DNA of 64,000 bases from Blastocatellia bacterium. GTDB lineage: Bacteria > Acidobacteriota > Blastocatellia > Pyrinomonadales > Pyrinomonadaceae. The notes beneath the pieces are model-generated. The model was not told the origin of the DNA. It did no database searches and saw nothing but the letters and a program-made list of their open reading frames with translations. Of the stretch, positions 24,245 through 33,137 are shown in pieces. The stretch lies in assembly GCA_003168335.1 (NCBI GenBank), contig PMSM01000002.1:248001-312000 (forward strand), read 5' to 3'. The number at the start of each line of letters is the position of its first letter. The stretch's first letter is position 1. A program made the translations under genes and the position numbers.

Positions 24245-25906
24245 TCAAGCCAACGGCACTGACTGTCCTGCTTGCACGTAAGCATGTTCGAACATCATTA
24301 ATCCAATCAGCGCCAGCGGCGCTCCGCCGATACCGATAGATGTGCTTGCGAATCCCAGGAGCGCCAGCCACGGCAGCGCGCCGCCAAGTATCGATAACAA
24401 GATTCCCATCCAGAACTCGGTCTTGTATCGGCCACTGGTCATCTCCCAGACTGCCAGACGTGCGTGCGCGGTCGAATGGGTGAGCGAAACCTCGCCCCAG
24501 ATCATTAGCAGGTGCAGCAGACTAGTGATTGCAAGTACCCAGAGCAAAGCCATAACTGGCGGCGGGACCGTGTCGATGAATGTCATCGGCGAACGCGTTC
24601 CCTCAAGGCGGGCCGCAATTGGCAAGAGTACGGCCGACCCGAGCAGCAGCGCCTGCACGAACAGATGCGGCGGCAGTAAAGGATTTTGCCAAAGGTCGCG
24701 CGCCTTGGCTTGCGCAAAAAGATAAGCGGTATAAATCGCCGTCAGAATCGCTAGCGGGATTCCCGGAATCATCAGCCAACTCTGAGAGCGCGTGGCCCAG
24801 GGATCAATGCTGACGGGAAGATTGACTACTCGGGGAAAGAGTGAGGTCGGACCGCGATGACCCAGGCTGCTTACAACGAAATGGGCGAGCAGCACCAGCG
24901 AATACCCCGCGATGATAAACGCTCCCTTCACTAACCAACTCTTCCATTGCGGCCGCGTGAAAATCATGTAGAAGCGCGCTGGATGTTCGAGGTCCCAGAG
25001 CAATAACGCACCCGTAATTCCAAGAAACGCTCCCGAGACAACCGGCGTCACCCACAACCACAGCGCGCTGTCCGTTTTTAGAAATCCGAAAAGCACCAGC
25101 AAGGCCGCGACCAGATAAACTCCCGAAGCAATCCCTTTCGTCCAGGTATAAAGACTCACCCGCCAGTCCCACGGAATCGAATGCGCCACGTCGTAACTCA
25201 GCAGCGCGGCGGCCGAGCTGTTATTGAAAGTCGGATTGCCTGAGACGACGTGCTCGCTGTCCATTTGCTGCTCGCTCCACATGAACAGTCCGGCTTCGGG
25301 CCGACGAGCGGCGAGCGGATCGAGCGTGGCCTGGTGCGCGCCTTTGTAGAAAAGTTTTGGCAGCGTTTCTTTCTCCGGCCGGCGCACGTTCACCGCCTCG
25401 CGATTAATGATCTGCGCGACGTAAGACGATTGATCGTTCATGTCGCCGATCAGGATTGCCTGTGTTGGGCAGACGACGACGCAGGCGGGCTCCAGTCCAA
25501 CATCGATGCGATGCGCGCAGAAGTTACATTTCTCAGCCGAATGATCTTCCGGGTTGATGAAGATCGCGTCGTAAGGGCAGGCGGCCATGCAGGCCTTGCA
25601 TCCGATGCAGATCGACTTATCGAAATCGACAATGCCGTCAGGCCGCTTGAACATCGCCGTCGTCGGACACGCCGTCACACACGGGGCGTGCGCGCACTGG
25701 TTGCAGCGCGTTACCTGATGCGCCCGGCGTACCTGTGGGAACACGCCCACGTCGACGTGCTTGACGTAGGTACGCGTGACGCCAATCGGCACGACGTTCT
25801 CAGACTTGCAGGCCGTCGTGCATGCATGGCAACCGATACAGCGGGTTTGGTCGATCACCTTGGCCCACTGGACCGGGGTCTGGCGAGCTGGCTCTGGCTC
25901 GATCAT
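24245..25906 (-). CDS. Ferredoxin-type four-cluster subunit fused to NrfD membrane subunit
   Basis: A 553-residue fusion. Residues 1-190 carry four [4Fe-4S] sets: CIGCHACTTAC (Cys23 onward), CNQCAHAPCVTAC, CIGCKACMAAC and CNFCAHRI...PACVVVC, the pattern of the PsrB/DmsB/NrfC electron-transfer subunits. From about residue 230, eight or nine membrane segments (IASGVYLVAALLVLFGFL onward) form an NrfD/PsrC-like quinone-reactive subunit. The ATG at 25906 is chosen; an upstream TTG extension is weak. This would connect the quinone pool to a molybdoenzyme, most plausibly the one at 16291-19161, although 5 kb of other genes separate them. Confidence 0.87.
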   Translation of the reverse strand: MIEPEPARQTPVQWAKVIDQTRCIGCHACTTACKSENVVPIGVTRTYVKHVDVGVFPQVRRAHQVTRCNQCAHAPCVTACPTTAMFKRPDGIVDFDKSICIGCKACMAACPYDAIFINPEDHSAEKCNFCAHRIDVGLEPACVVVCPTQAILIGDMNDQSSYVAQIINREAVNVRRPEKETLPKLFYKGAHQATLDPLAARRPEAGLFMWSEQQMDSEHVVSGNPTFNNSSAAALLSYDVAHSIPWDWRVSLYTWTKGIASGVYLVAALLVLFGFLKTDSALWLWVTPVVSGAFLGITGALLLWDLEHPARFYMIFTRPQWKSWLVKGAFIIAGYSLVLLAHFVVSSLGHRGPTSLFPRVVNLPVSIDPWATRSQSWLMIPGIPLAILTAIYTAYLFAQAKARDLWQNPLLPPHLFVQALLLGSAVLLPIAARLEGTRSPMTFIDTVPPPVMALLWVLAITSLLHLLMIWGEVSLTHSTAHARLAVWEMTSGRYKTEFWMGILLSILGGALPWLALLGFASTSIGIGGAPLALIGLMMFEHAYVQAGQSVPLA

Positions 25907-25972
25907 ATTCGTTTTGTCCGTTGGAATTACGCGGCGCAATATATCACGGAACGTGAGTACTGCGGAGATGAA

Positions 25973-26060
25973 GTCAGTACCACCCGCGTGAGCTGGTGGA
26001 GTAAGGACTCAACGCGCCGGTTGCCCCCAAGATCCACCTGCTAACGCAGGTGGTACTGAC
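25973..26060. repeat. REPIN-like inverted repeat between divergent genes
   Basis: Arms GTCAGTACCACC (from 25973) and GGTGGTACTGAC (to 26060) enclose a perfect inner hairpin, CCACCTGC-TAAC-GCAGGTGG. The right arm ends three bases before the methyltransferase ATG at 26064, so the element forms that gene's leader. Confidence 0.85.
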
Positions 26061-26063
26061 CTC

Positions 26064-27107
26064 ATGGCGCAAGATGCGCGTGCCACCGACTTATGCGATA
26101 GTTACAATCGCTTGAAAGAAAAACTGCTGCAATATCTCTCATGCCCATCGTGCGCCGGCGCGATTACTCTGGTGTCCGCTGAGCGCGAAGGTGAGGAAAT
26201 CATCGGTGGTCAACTAACGTGCGCTTCATGCACGCGCGCATGGCCCATCGTGCGCGGCGTTCCGCGCTTTGCTTCGATCGAAGAGGTCGAAGAGGACAAA
26301 GCCGCGACCGCCGCCGGCTTCGGCTGGCAATGGACCCACTTTACTCAGATTGATGAGAAGTATGAAGAGCAGTTTCTTGGTTGGATCGCTCCGGTCACGC
26401 GCGAGTTCTTCAAAGATAAGGCCGTGCTCGAAGGTGGTTGCGGCAAAGGACGTCATACGCTACTGACCGCACAGTGGGGTGCGCGTGATGTGATCGGAAT
26501 TGACTTGAGCGCAGCAGTTGAAACTGCGTTCACAGCGACTCGTCATCTTCCGAACGCTCACATCGTCCAGGCTGACATTTACAATTTGCCGTTCGCCCGC
26601 GCGTTTGATTACGCGTTTTCGGTCGGCGTGTTGCATCACTTACCCGATCCGCGCGGCGGGTTCAAGTCACTGGCATCGAAGGTCAAACCCGGTGGCCACA
26701 TTTCGGCCTGGGTCTATGGCGCCGAGAACAACGAATGGATCACGCGCTGGGTAAACCCTCTGCGCGAGCGTCTGACCTCGCGCATGAACCCGCGGGCGCT
26801 ATTACAGCTTTCAAAAGTCCCAACTGCGGTTGTGTTCGCGGCGACCAGGCTAATCTATGGTCCACTTAACGCTTCGGCCGGTGGCGCTAAGCTGGCGCGG
26901 CATCTTTTTTACAACGACTATCTAAACGCGATCGCCGGCTTTGGCTGGCGAGAACAACACACCATCGTCTTTGATCACCTGGTGGCGCCCACGGCGTTCT
27001 ACATTTCCCGCGAAGAATTTGCCGAGTGGTGGCCAGAGATAGACGCACAAGATGTGACCATTAGCTGGCACAATCGCAATAGTTGGCGCGGATTTGGACG
27101 GATCTGA
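26064..27107 (+). CDS. SAM-dependent methyltransferase with N-terminal zinc ribbon
   Basis: A 347-residue protein: a Trm112-like zinc ribbon at about residues 26-70 (CPSC ... CASC, ending WPIVRGVPRF) followed by a class I SAM-binding domain (VLEGGCGKGRHTLL, then VIGIDLS, and FSVGVLHHLPDPRGGF at the substrate side). This arrangement is common in methyltransferases acting on small molecules, lipids or sugars linked to surface-polysaccharide genes; the target here is unknown. The start codon abuts a repeat element and no ribosome binding site is visible. Confidence 0.85.
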   Translation: MAQDARATDLCDSYNRLKEKLLQYLSCPSCAGAITLVSAEREGEEIIGGQLTCASCTRAWPIVRGVPRFASIEEVEEDKAATAAGFGWQWTHFTQIDEKYEEQFLGWIAPVTREFFKDKAVLEGGCGKGRHTLLTAQWGARDVIGIDLSAAVETAFTATRHLPNAHIVQADIYNLPFARAFDYAFSVGVLHHLPDPRGGFKSLASKVKPGGHISAWVYGAENNEWITRWVNPLRERLTSRMNPRALLQLSKVPTAVVFAATRLIYGPLNASAGGAKLARHLFYNDYLNAIAGFGWREQHTIVFDHLVAPTAFYISREEFAEWWPEIDAQDVTISWHNRNSWRGFGRI

Positions 27108-27216
27108 TTTGGAGTGCGGTGGCAAGCGCAGCGCGACACCGCTTTGGATCGTTTGCAATTGAGCCTCTCAATATCCAAAGCGCCGTCGCCGCGTCGCTCT
27201 GCCGGCGCACTCCAAA
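27108..27216. repeat. REPIN-like inverted repeat (TTTGGAGTGC family)
   Basis: TTTGGAGTGCGGTGGC directly after the methyltransferase stop is answered by GCCGGCGCACTCCAAA ending at 27216, with a second inner pair (CGCTTTGGAT and ATCCAAAGCG). Same family as 38891-39019 and 62721-62779. Confidence 0.85.
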
Positions 27217-27370
27217 TTCGTTGACGGCGCTTCCAGCGAACCGCTATGATGCTTGTGGTTTAAGGCGTTCGTGCCCAACCAAAGCTGACGCTTAGACCTC
27301 TCGGTTTCTTGCCCTTAACCCTCTCAAATTTTTTCGAGAAACCCGAAACGGAATTCCTACGAGTACTTCT

Positions 27371-28540
27371 ATGCCTGTTAAGATTGACGACCTCCTGGTC
27401 ACAGCTATTGCTCACTTTGCCTCAGACTTACACCTGAAGGTCGGTTCCTCTCCCGTGATGCGCATCAGCGGCGAACTCCATCCGATTGTCGAGGCGCCAA
27501 AACTTTCACCGGAAGACACCCTCGACATAGCGTTTTCAATGATGTCGAACCGGCAAAAGCAGAAGCTGAAAGAAGTTTCGGAAGTAGACATCGCCTACAG
27601 CGTCAACGGCCTGGGCCGATTTCGCGCGAACATTTTTCAGCAGCGCGGATCGGTGAGCATCGTTCTGCGCGTGATTCCTGATCAAAGCCGGAGCACGGCG
27701 GCGCTGGGGCTGCCCCCGGTGATCGATCGAGTTTCCGAAGAACGCCGGGGCTTGATCCTGGTGACGGGCGCGACCGGTTCAGGAAAGTCAACGACGCTGG
27801 CGGCAATGATCGACCGCATCAACTCGACGCGCTCCGGACACATCGTGACCATCGAAGACCCGATCGAGTTTCTGCACCGCGACAAGAAAGCTTTTGTCAC
27901 GCAACGCGAAGTCGACGTCGATACCCGGTCGTTTGCGGAAGCTCTCCGCAGTGCGCTGCGACAGGATCCGGACGTAATTCTGGTGGGTGAAATGCGCGAT
28001 CTGGAAACGATCGAAACAGCGTTGACGGCCGCTGAAACCGGCCACCTGGTGCTCTCAACTCTACACACGCTGGATGCGACGGAAACAATTACCCGTATCG
28101 TTTCGTCATTCCCATCGCACCAGCAGAAATCAGTGCGGATTCAACTGGCCGGAATTTTGAAAGCGGTGATCTCGATGCGTCTGGTGCGCGCGGCAAGAGG
28201 TCCAGGCCGCGTCCCGGCCGTTGAGGTGATGGTCTGTACGGGCCTGATTCGCGATTACATTATCAACGAGGAAAAGACCTATTTGATCCGCGAAGCCATC
28301 GCCAATGGAGCTTCACAGTATTCCATGCAGACTTTCGATCAATCGCTGTTCCGGCTCTTGCAGTCGCGCCTGATAAGTTTTGAAGAGGCCGTGCACAACG
28401 CCACGAACCCGGACGAGTTCAAGATGCGAGTGTCGGGGATCTTGTCGACTGAGCAGACGATCGACGATGACGATCGTGGCAACCGGGGCGCTGCTGAGCC
28501 GCGGCGTGAAGAATTTGAGTCGCTGATCGTGAAGCTCTGA
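27371..28540 (+). CDS. PilT-family twitching ATPase
   Basis: A 389-residue member of the PilT/PilU group of secretion ATPases: ASDLHLKVGSSPVMRI at the N-terminus, Walker A GATGSGKST at about residue 136, an Asp box (VTIEDPIEFLH), Walker B DPDVILVGEMRD and the His box ETGHLVLSTLHT. PilT hexamers retract type IV pili; PilU-like paralogues assist them. The AIRNLIRE-type retraction motif region reads LIREAIANG, consistent with PilT/PilU. No other pilus gene lies in the window. ATG at 27371. Confidence 0.92.
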   Translation: MPVKIDDLLVTAIAHFASDLHLKVGSSPVMRISGELHPIVEAPKLSPEDTLDIAFSMMSNRQKQKLKEVSEVDIAYSVNGLGRFRANIFQQRGSVSIVLRVIPDQSRSTAALGLPPVIDRVSEERRGLILVTGATGSGKSTTLAAMIDRINSTRSGHIVTIEDPIEFLHRDKKAFVTQREVDVDTRSFAEALRSALRQDPDVILVGEMRDLETIETALTAAETGHLVLSTLHTLDATETITRIVSSFPSHQQKSVRIQLAGILKAVISMRLVRAARGPGRVPAVEVMVCTGLIRDYIINEEKTYLIREAIANGASQYSMQTFDQSLFRLLQSRLISFEEAVHNATNPDEFKMRVSGILSTEQTIDDDDRGNRGAAEPRREEFESLIVKL

Positions 28541-28548
28541 AGTGGCAC

Positions 28549-28797
28549 AGACTTCAGGAAACTCTGATCAAGTACTTTCGACGCGTAGCGTCGGTATGAA
28601 TTTAGCCCGGCCTTTCAAGGCCGGGAAGGGGCAACGAGGTGTTCGCGTCGCGTAGCGACGCCTGAAACCAAGGGATTCAATCGTCGCTACGCGACGAGAA
28701 CAGAGACTAACCTGATCCCGGCGTTGAAACGCCGGGCTAAGTTCATGCGGACGCTACGCGTCCAAGACACTTAGTCAGAGGTTCCTTCAGTCTGTGA
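28549..28797. repeat. Large nested palindrome made of several REPIN families
   Basis: About 250 bp forms concentric inverted repeats: GGCACAGACTTCAGGAAACT pairs with AGGTTCCTTCAGTCTGTG on the outside, then CGACGCGTAGCGTC with GACGCTACGCGTC, then TTTAGCCCGGC with GCCGGGCTAA, and in the middle TCGCGTAGCGACG with CGTCGCTACGCGACG. It follows the pilT stop codon directly. The layers belong to different repeat families, as expected if one element inserted into another. Confidence 0.85.
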
Positions 28798-28810
28798 AGA
28801 CTGATACCCA

Positions 28811-28958
28811 TTTTCCATTTCTCATTTTTCATCTGCCATTGACGATTGAGGTTTAGAGTGCCGACTTTAGTCGGGTCTTTGTTGTTGCGAAAAGCCCAAC
28901 TGAAGTTGGTACTCTAAACACCGTCCTTGATGTGAAATGAAAAATGAGAAATGGAAAA
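28811..28958. repeat. Nested REPIN pair
   Basis: Outer arms TTTTCCATTTCTCATTTTTC and GAAAAATGAGAAATGGAAAA enclose a second complete element, GTTTAGAGTGCCGACTTTAG (28851) to GTTGGTACTCTAAAC (28919), with its own CCGACTTTAGTCGG hairpin. The two families occur separately elsewhere, so this is one element within another. Confidence 0.88.
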
Positions 28959-28982
28959 TGGATTCTGAATCCTGAACACGAA

Positions 28983-29813
28983 TCACCGCTCCATTCGCTT
29001 AGCTTCCTGCCAGAGCTCTTCCAATTCGTCCAGCGTAGTCTCTTCGAACTTGCGGTCCTGCTCGCGCAGCCTGTTTTCGATATGACTGAAACGGCGCCGG
29101 AATTTACGGTTGCTAAGCTTCAAAGCTGCTTCCGGCTCAACGTTCAGGCGCCGCGCAATATTCGTTACCACGAATAGTAAATCGCCGATCTCTTCACGGA
29201 CGTGCGCGTGATCGGCCTCGTCTTGCGAGTCGGCGTGCTTGCTAATCGCTTCGCGCAACTCTCCGACCTCTTCCTGTAACTTTTCGAAGATGTCTTTGAT
29301 TTGGGTCCAGTCAAAACCGACGCGCGCTACTTTGGTCGAGATTTGATGCGCCTCCATCAGCGCCGGCGCTTTGGTCGAGACGCCGTCGAGGATGGATGGG
29401 TGGTCGGGTTTGCCCGCGACCTTACCGGCGGCGCGTTTCTCTTCAGCTTTGATTGCTTCCCAATTGCGCAGCACTTCGGCAGAGTCGCCGGCTTTCGTGT
29501 CGCTGAAAACGTGCGGATGCCGGCGCACCATCTTGGCGTGCACTTCGTCAATCACATCGTCGATGTTGAATTCGCCCCGCTCGCTCGCGACGCGTGCGAA
29601 GAAAGTGATCTGGAATAGCAGGTCGCCCAGTTCTTCACGCAGCGCATCGGGGCGTCCCTCGCGCGCTTCTTCGAGGGCGTCGAACGCCTCATACGCTTCT
29701 TCCAGGAGCATCGGCGCGAGTGTCGCGTAGGTTTGCTCGCGGTCCCACGGGCAACCGTCCGGCGATCGCAGGCGGTCCATCAGTTCGACCAGGTCAGTGA
29801 AGGTTTTCGGCAT
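28983..29813 (-). CDS. mazG: Nucleoside triphosphate pyrophosphohydrolase MazG
   Basis: A 276-residue MazG with two all-alpha MazG domains. The first has CPWDREQTYATLAPMLLEEAYEAFDAL with the metal-binding ELGDLLFQITFFAR block; the second has VGFDW, EEVGELREAI and EEIGDLLFVVTNIAR. Both helices carry the ExxE and ExxD metal ligands. It hydrolyses (d)NTPs and aberrant nucleotides to monophosphates. ATG at 29813 gives the family N-terminus MPKTFTDLVELMDRLRSPDGCPWD; a longer frame begins inside a repeat and is rejected. Confidence 0.93.
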   Translation of the reverse strand: MPKTFTDLVELMDRLRSPDGCPWDREQTYATLAPMLLEEAYEAFDALEEAREGRPDALREELGDLLFQITFFARVASERGEFNIDDVIDEVHAKMVRRHPHVFSDTKAGDSAEVLRNWEAIKAEEKRAAGKVAGKPDHPSILDGVSTKAPALMEAHQISTKVARVGFDWTQIKDIFEKLQEEVGELREAISKHADSQDEADHAHVREEIGDLLFVVTNIARRLNVEPEAALKLSNRKFRRRFSHIENRLREQDRKFEETTLDELEELWQEAKRMER

Positions 29814-29874
29814 GGGCTTGATTGTCCAGAATCGGGGACGTTGATTCAAGTTCAAACGAGCCGTGGCTTCATAT

Positions 29875-30009
29875 CGCTGGGAGCGCGGACGTCCCGTCCG
29901 CATTGAGCGCGGAGCGCGAACAACCGTGGACGATTTGGGACCTCAAGGTCCAAACGAATTGAGCTGGCTTCGCTCGCTCCGGCGGACCGGGACGTCCGCG
30001 CTCTCAGCG
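29875..30009. repeat. REPIN-like inverted repeat upstream of mazG
   Basis: CGCTGGGAGCGCGGACGTCC (from 29875) pairs with GGACGTCCGCGCTCTCAGCG (to 30009); the centre holds GGACCTCAAGGTCC. Same family as 14729-14819. It occupies the 370 bp gap between the divergent mazG and DUF1844 genes. Confidence 0.85.
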
Positions 30010-30187
30010 CTGAGTTGTCGCGAACTTTCAAATCGAAGCTTTCCCAACTATCGCCGTGAGAGTTCGCGGTCACTTTGCGATCAAATGAACGGCGGTGCTA
30101 ACATCGCTGCTGTCTTAATAACCTATTTTCAATCAGGGCGTGCGAGGGTTTGGAATGACCTGTTTGCACGCCGGTGTTTCAAGCACA

Positions 30188-30766
30188 ATGGATGAAGAGC
30201 AACCAACATTTAAAGTAGTCGACCGCCGGCCATTTAATCCGGACGGCACTCCGCGCGAGCTTTCACCGGAGGAAAAGGAAGAGTCCGAGCGCGCCGCGGC
30301 CGCCGCCAAAGCCGCTCTCGCTGCTGAGATCGCTCAGCCCCAGCCGGCGCCGGCACAATCCGCAGCACCGACGGCAGGCTCGGCGCATCGTGAACCTCAG
30401 GCCGGACCAACAACGTCTGTTCCGCGGGCGGCCAGCGAACCGGCGCCCGCCGGCCGCGATCCGCTGGATGATCCGACGAGCTTCCTGAGCCTGATCATGT
30501 CGCTGGCGTCGAATGCGGCGGCTTCCCTGGGAATGATGCCTCATCCGGGGACCGGTGAAACCGGCGTCGATCTCACGACGGCTAAGCACTGGATTGATGT
30601 GCTGGGAATGCTGGAGCAAAAAACGCACGGGAATCTCGACGGTCAGGAAGCACAGGTGGTCGAGAGCTTATTGGCTGATCTGCGGATGCAGTACGTTTCG
30701 TTTACCAGCGCACCCACGCCTCCGCCATCGAAGTTTAGCGCCAGCGACATCACCGGCGGGAAGTGA
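30188..30766 (+). CDS. DUF1844 family protein
   Basis: A 192-residue protein from the ATG at 30188 (MDEEQPTFKVVDRRPFNPDG). A disordered Ala/Pro-rich middle (residues 40-105) precedes the DUF1844 domain: FLSLIMSLASNAAASLGM, DLTTAKHWIDVLGMLEQKT and a helical end LLADLRMQYV. DUF1844 proteins are short, helical and found widely in Acidobacteria and Deltaproteobacteria with no known function. The longer frame from 30140 is not supported. Confidence 0.85.
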   Translation: MDEEQPTFKVVDRRPFNPDGTPRELSPEEKEESERAAAAAKAALAAEIAQPQPAPAQSAAPTAGSAHREPQAGPTTSVPRAASEPAPAGRDPLDDPTSFLSLIMSLASNAAASLGMMPHPGTGETGVDLTTAKHWIDVLGMLEQKTHGNLDGQEAQVVESLLADLRMQYVSFTSAPTPPPSKFSASDITGGK

Positions 30767-30794
30767 CAAGTTCGTTGGCAGCGGTCCGATTTTA

Positions 30795-30951
30795 TTTTCC
30801 ATTTCAAGTTTGCCATTGTTCATTTGCTGGATTTATTTCGCGTCGCTTCGTGGATCGTTCGCTTGACTGAAGAGTGAAGAACGATCCATGAAATCACCCG
30901 AACGGACAACAAAGAATAGCAAATGAAAGATGTCAAATGACAAATGGAAAA
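30795..30951. repeat. Nested REPIN pair
   Basis: Outer TTTTCCATTT (30795) and AAATGGAAAA (to 30951), as at 28811, enclose a GTGGATCGTTCGC/GAACGATCCATG inner element of the family also found at 44050-44235 and 50880-50944. It lies between the DUF1844 and PhnP-like genes. Confidence 0.82.
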
Positions 30952-30974
30952 TGAGCGGTTATTTCTAAGCTAAG

Positions 30975-31742
30975 ATGCGACTGACCTTTCTCGGCACCGG
31001 TACATCAACCGGAGTTCCTTCGATCGGCTGCGACTGCGAGACCTGCACCTCCGACGACCCGCGCGATAAGCGCCTGCGCGTATCAGTTCTGATCGAACAC
31101 GCCGGCCAGACTGTGATCGTTGATACCTCCACTGACTTTCGTCAACAAGCTCTACGACATGGACTGAAGCATCTCGACGCAGTTCTGGTCACGCACTGTC
31201 ATGCCGATCACATCTTTGGCCTCGACGATATTCGTCCGCTAAATTTTCGTCATGGCGCGCTGGGCCTCTATGCCAACGAACGAGCGTGGGTCGACATCCG
31301 CCGCATTTTCAAATACGTCTTTGAGCCGTCGCATTTTGGCGGCGGCCTGCCGCAGATTGTTCCGCACACGGTGGTGGCCGGCGCTCCGTTTTGCCTGGGC
31401 CACGATTTTGAAGTGACGCCTCTTGAAGTCATCCACGGGCGTCTGCCGGTGGTTGCCTATCGCTGCAACGATTTTGCCTATGCGACTGATTTGAATGAGA
31501 TTCCGGCGGACACCATCGACGGTCTGCGGGGTTTGAAAGTGCTGGTGCTCGATTGTCTGCGCATTCGCCCACATACGACGCACCTTTGGCTGGAACGCGC
31601 GCTGGAATATGTCGAGCAGCTGAAGCCGGAGCGCACCTATTTCACGCACATCACGCACGACGTAAAGCACGCGCGCGATTCAGCGCTGCTGCCTGAGAAT
31701 GTTGAGTGGGCGTACGATGGGTTGGTGGTGAGTGATGAGTGA
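30975..31742 (+). CDS. PhnP-like metallo-beta-lactamase-fold hydrolase
   Basis: A 255-residue MBL-fold protein: LTFLGTGTSTGVPSIGCDCETC at the N-terminus, the metal site THCHADHIFGLDDIRPL, and further histidines in the C-terminal half (VIHGRLPVVAY, THITHDVKH). The conserved C-x-C-x-x-C near the start and the overall pattern match PhnP/RomA-like phosphoribosyl cyclic phosphodiesterases, but no phn genes are here, so the substrate is open. Confidence 0.87.
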   Translation: MRLTFLGTGTSTGVPSIGCDCETCTSDDPRDKRLRVSVLIEHAGQTVIVDTSTDFRQQALRHGLKHLDAVLVTHCHADHIFGLDDIRPLNFRHGALGLYANERAWVDIRRIFKYVFEPSHFGGGLPQIVPHTVVAGAPFCLGHDFEVTPLEVIHGRLPVVAYRCNDFAYATDLNEIPADTIDGLRGLKVLVLDCLRIRPHTTHLWLERALEYVEQLKPERTYFTHITHDVKHARDSALLPENVEWAYDGLVVSDE

Positions 31743-31767
31743 GCCGGCGAGCAGCTCTCATCTTCCT

Positions 31768-31871
31768 TGCTCCCTTCTCCCTTTGGGAGAAGGGCTGGGG
31801 AAGAGGGGCATAGCTGATGACAGCGGAAGCCGTAAGCCCTCTCCCCAACCCTCTCCCAGGGGGAGAGGGAG
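31768..31871. repeat. CCCTCTCCC-type inverted repeat
   Basis: CCCTTCTCCCTTTGGGAGAAGGG and CCCTCTCCCAGGGGGAGAGGG are each self-complementary, and the two halves also pair with each other. This CCCTCTCCC/GGGAGAGGG type is widespread in unrelated bacterial genomes. It precedes ribF. Confidence 0.82.
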
Positions 31872-31934
31872 TTCAGAAAATGACGAATGGAAAATGAAAT
31901 CAAACCCCCAGCCAAGTCGTGACGAGCCTTTGTG

Positions 31935-32888
31935 ATGCGCCTATTTCACGGAACCGACAACGCCAAGATTGCTCGCCCGACGGTAGTGACTCTCGGCGTG
32001 TTCGACGGCCTCCACCTGGGGCATCAGCTCATCATGCAGACCGTGGTCGAACGCGCGCGCACGATTGGCGCCGTGCCGACCGTGATCACGTTTGAGCCCC
32101 ACCCGCGGGCGCTGCTACACCCTGAATCCGCGCCACCGCTCCTGCAAACTTTTGATCAGAAAATCGAAGCATTGGGCGCGCTGGGCATCGAACAAACAAT
32201 CGTTATTCACTTCGATGAAAACTTTGCGCAGATTCGTGCCGAAGATTTCCTGCGCGATGTAATTGTCGATCGCTTGCACGCCAGGGAGGTTTATCTCGGC
32301 TGCGGTTTTGCTTTCGGCCATGGCCGTGAAGGCAACATCGATCTCTTACGAACGGTTAGTCAAAGTCTCGGCTTTTTTGCTGACGAGGTGACCGAGCTCC
32401 GTCTGCGTGGACGCCGCGTCAGTTCCAGTCGCATTCGCGAACTGTTGCAGCAGGGCCGGGTGGGGATCGCGCGCCGCATGCTCGGCCGGCCTTATGGAGT
32501 GGAGGGACGGGTCGTGCGTGGCGCTGAACGTGGTCTCAAATTGGGATTTCCGACCGCCAATCTCCACCCACAGAATCGGGTGATTCCGTGCAATGGCGTG
32601 TATGTCACGGCCACTTTGATCGACGGCCAGTGGCGGCGCAGCGTGACCAATATCGGGACCCGCCCAACCTTCGGTGCGAGCAACGAGAGTTCCGTGGAGA
32701 CCTTCGTGATGAACTGGTCCGGCGATCTCTATGGCGACGTGGTGCGGGTGCGCTTTCTGTATCGTTTGCGCGCGGAAAAGAAATTCAGCTCCATCGACGA
32801 GTTGAAATCTCAAATCAAGAGCGACGTGGCGCGCGCGGAACACTATTTCGAACATTCGGGAGTGAAGAGGGAGCTGTCAGTAATCTGA
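31935..32888 (+). CDS. ribF: Bifunctional riboflavin kinase/FAD synthetase RibF
   Basis: A 317-residue enzyme making FMN and FAD from riboflavin. The N-terminal nucleotidyltransferase domain shows VTLGVFDGLHLGHQ, a DFLRDVIVDRL helix, the GCGFAFGHGREGN loop and a VSSSRIRELLQQG segment. The C-terminal riboflavin-kinase domain has GLKLGFPTANLHP and IGTRPTF. A GTG three bases upstream gives an equal frame; ATG at 31935 is chosen. Confidence 0.95.
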   Translation: MRLFHGTDNAKIARPTVVTLGVFDGLHLGHQLIMQTVVERARTIGAVPTVITFEPHPRALLHPESAPPLLQTFDQKIEALGALGIEQTIVIHFDENFAQIRAEDFLRDVIVDRLHAREVYLGCGFAFGHGREGNIDLLRTVSQSLGFFADEVTELRLRGRRVSSSRIRELLQQGRVGIARRMLGRPYGVEGRVVRGAERGLKLGFPTANLHPQNRVIPCNGVYVTATLIDGQWRRSVTNIGTRPTFGASNESSVETFVMNWSGDLYGDVVRVRFLYRLRAEKKFSSIDELKSQIKSDVARAEHYFEHSGVKRELSVI

Positions 32889-32921
32889 AGGTCGCCCGCT
32901 GGTTTGGCGACCGCGTTTCGG

Positions 32922-32945
32922 AGCACCGACTTTAGTCGGGTCTTT
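32922..32945. repeat. Solitary half-REPIN
   Basis: GAGCACCGACTTTAGTCGGG repeats the left half of the inner element at 28851, but no right half follows. It follows ribF. Confidence 0.7.
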
Positions 32946-33137
32946 ATTAATTGAGAACGCCTTGGAGTGTCCGTTGCACGTTTGGCCCGCTCAAGCTTAG
33001 TCGACTTACCGGCCGGCCCTGACGACAAGTTTGAGCAGGCTGCGGAGTACGTATTAAAGAAAAATGAGGAACTTCACGCCGACTCGCCTAATGCGTTACC
33101 TCACACTGGAGCGACCGGTTCGGAAACAAAGAGTCGA

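Noticed and set aside
28560-28800. CRISPR-like array after pilT
   Set aside because: The repeated units are palindromes arranged symmetrically, not regular direct repeats with unique spacers, and no cas gene is near.
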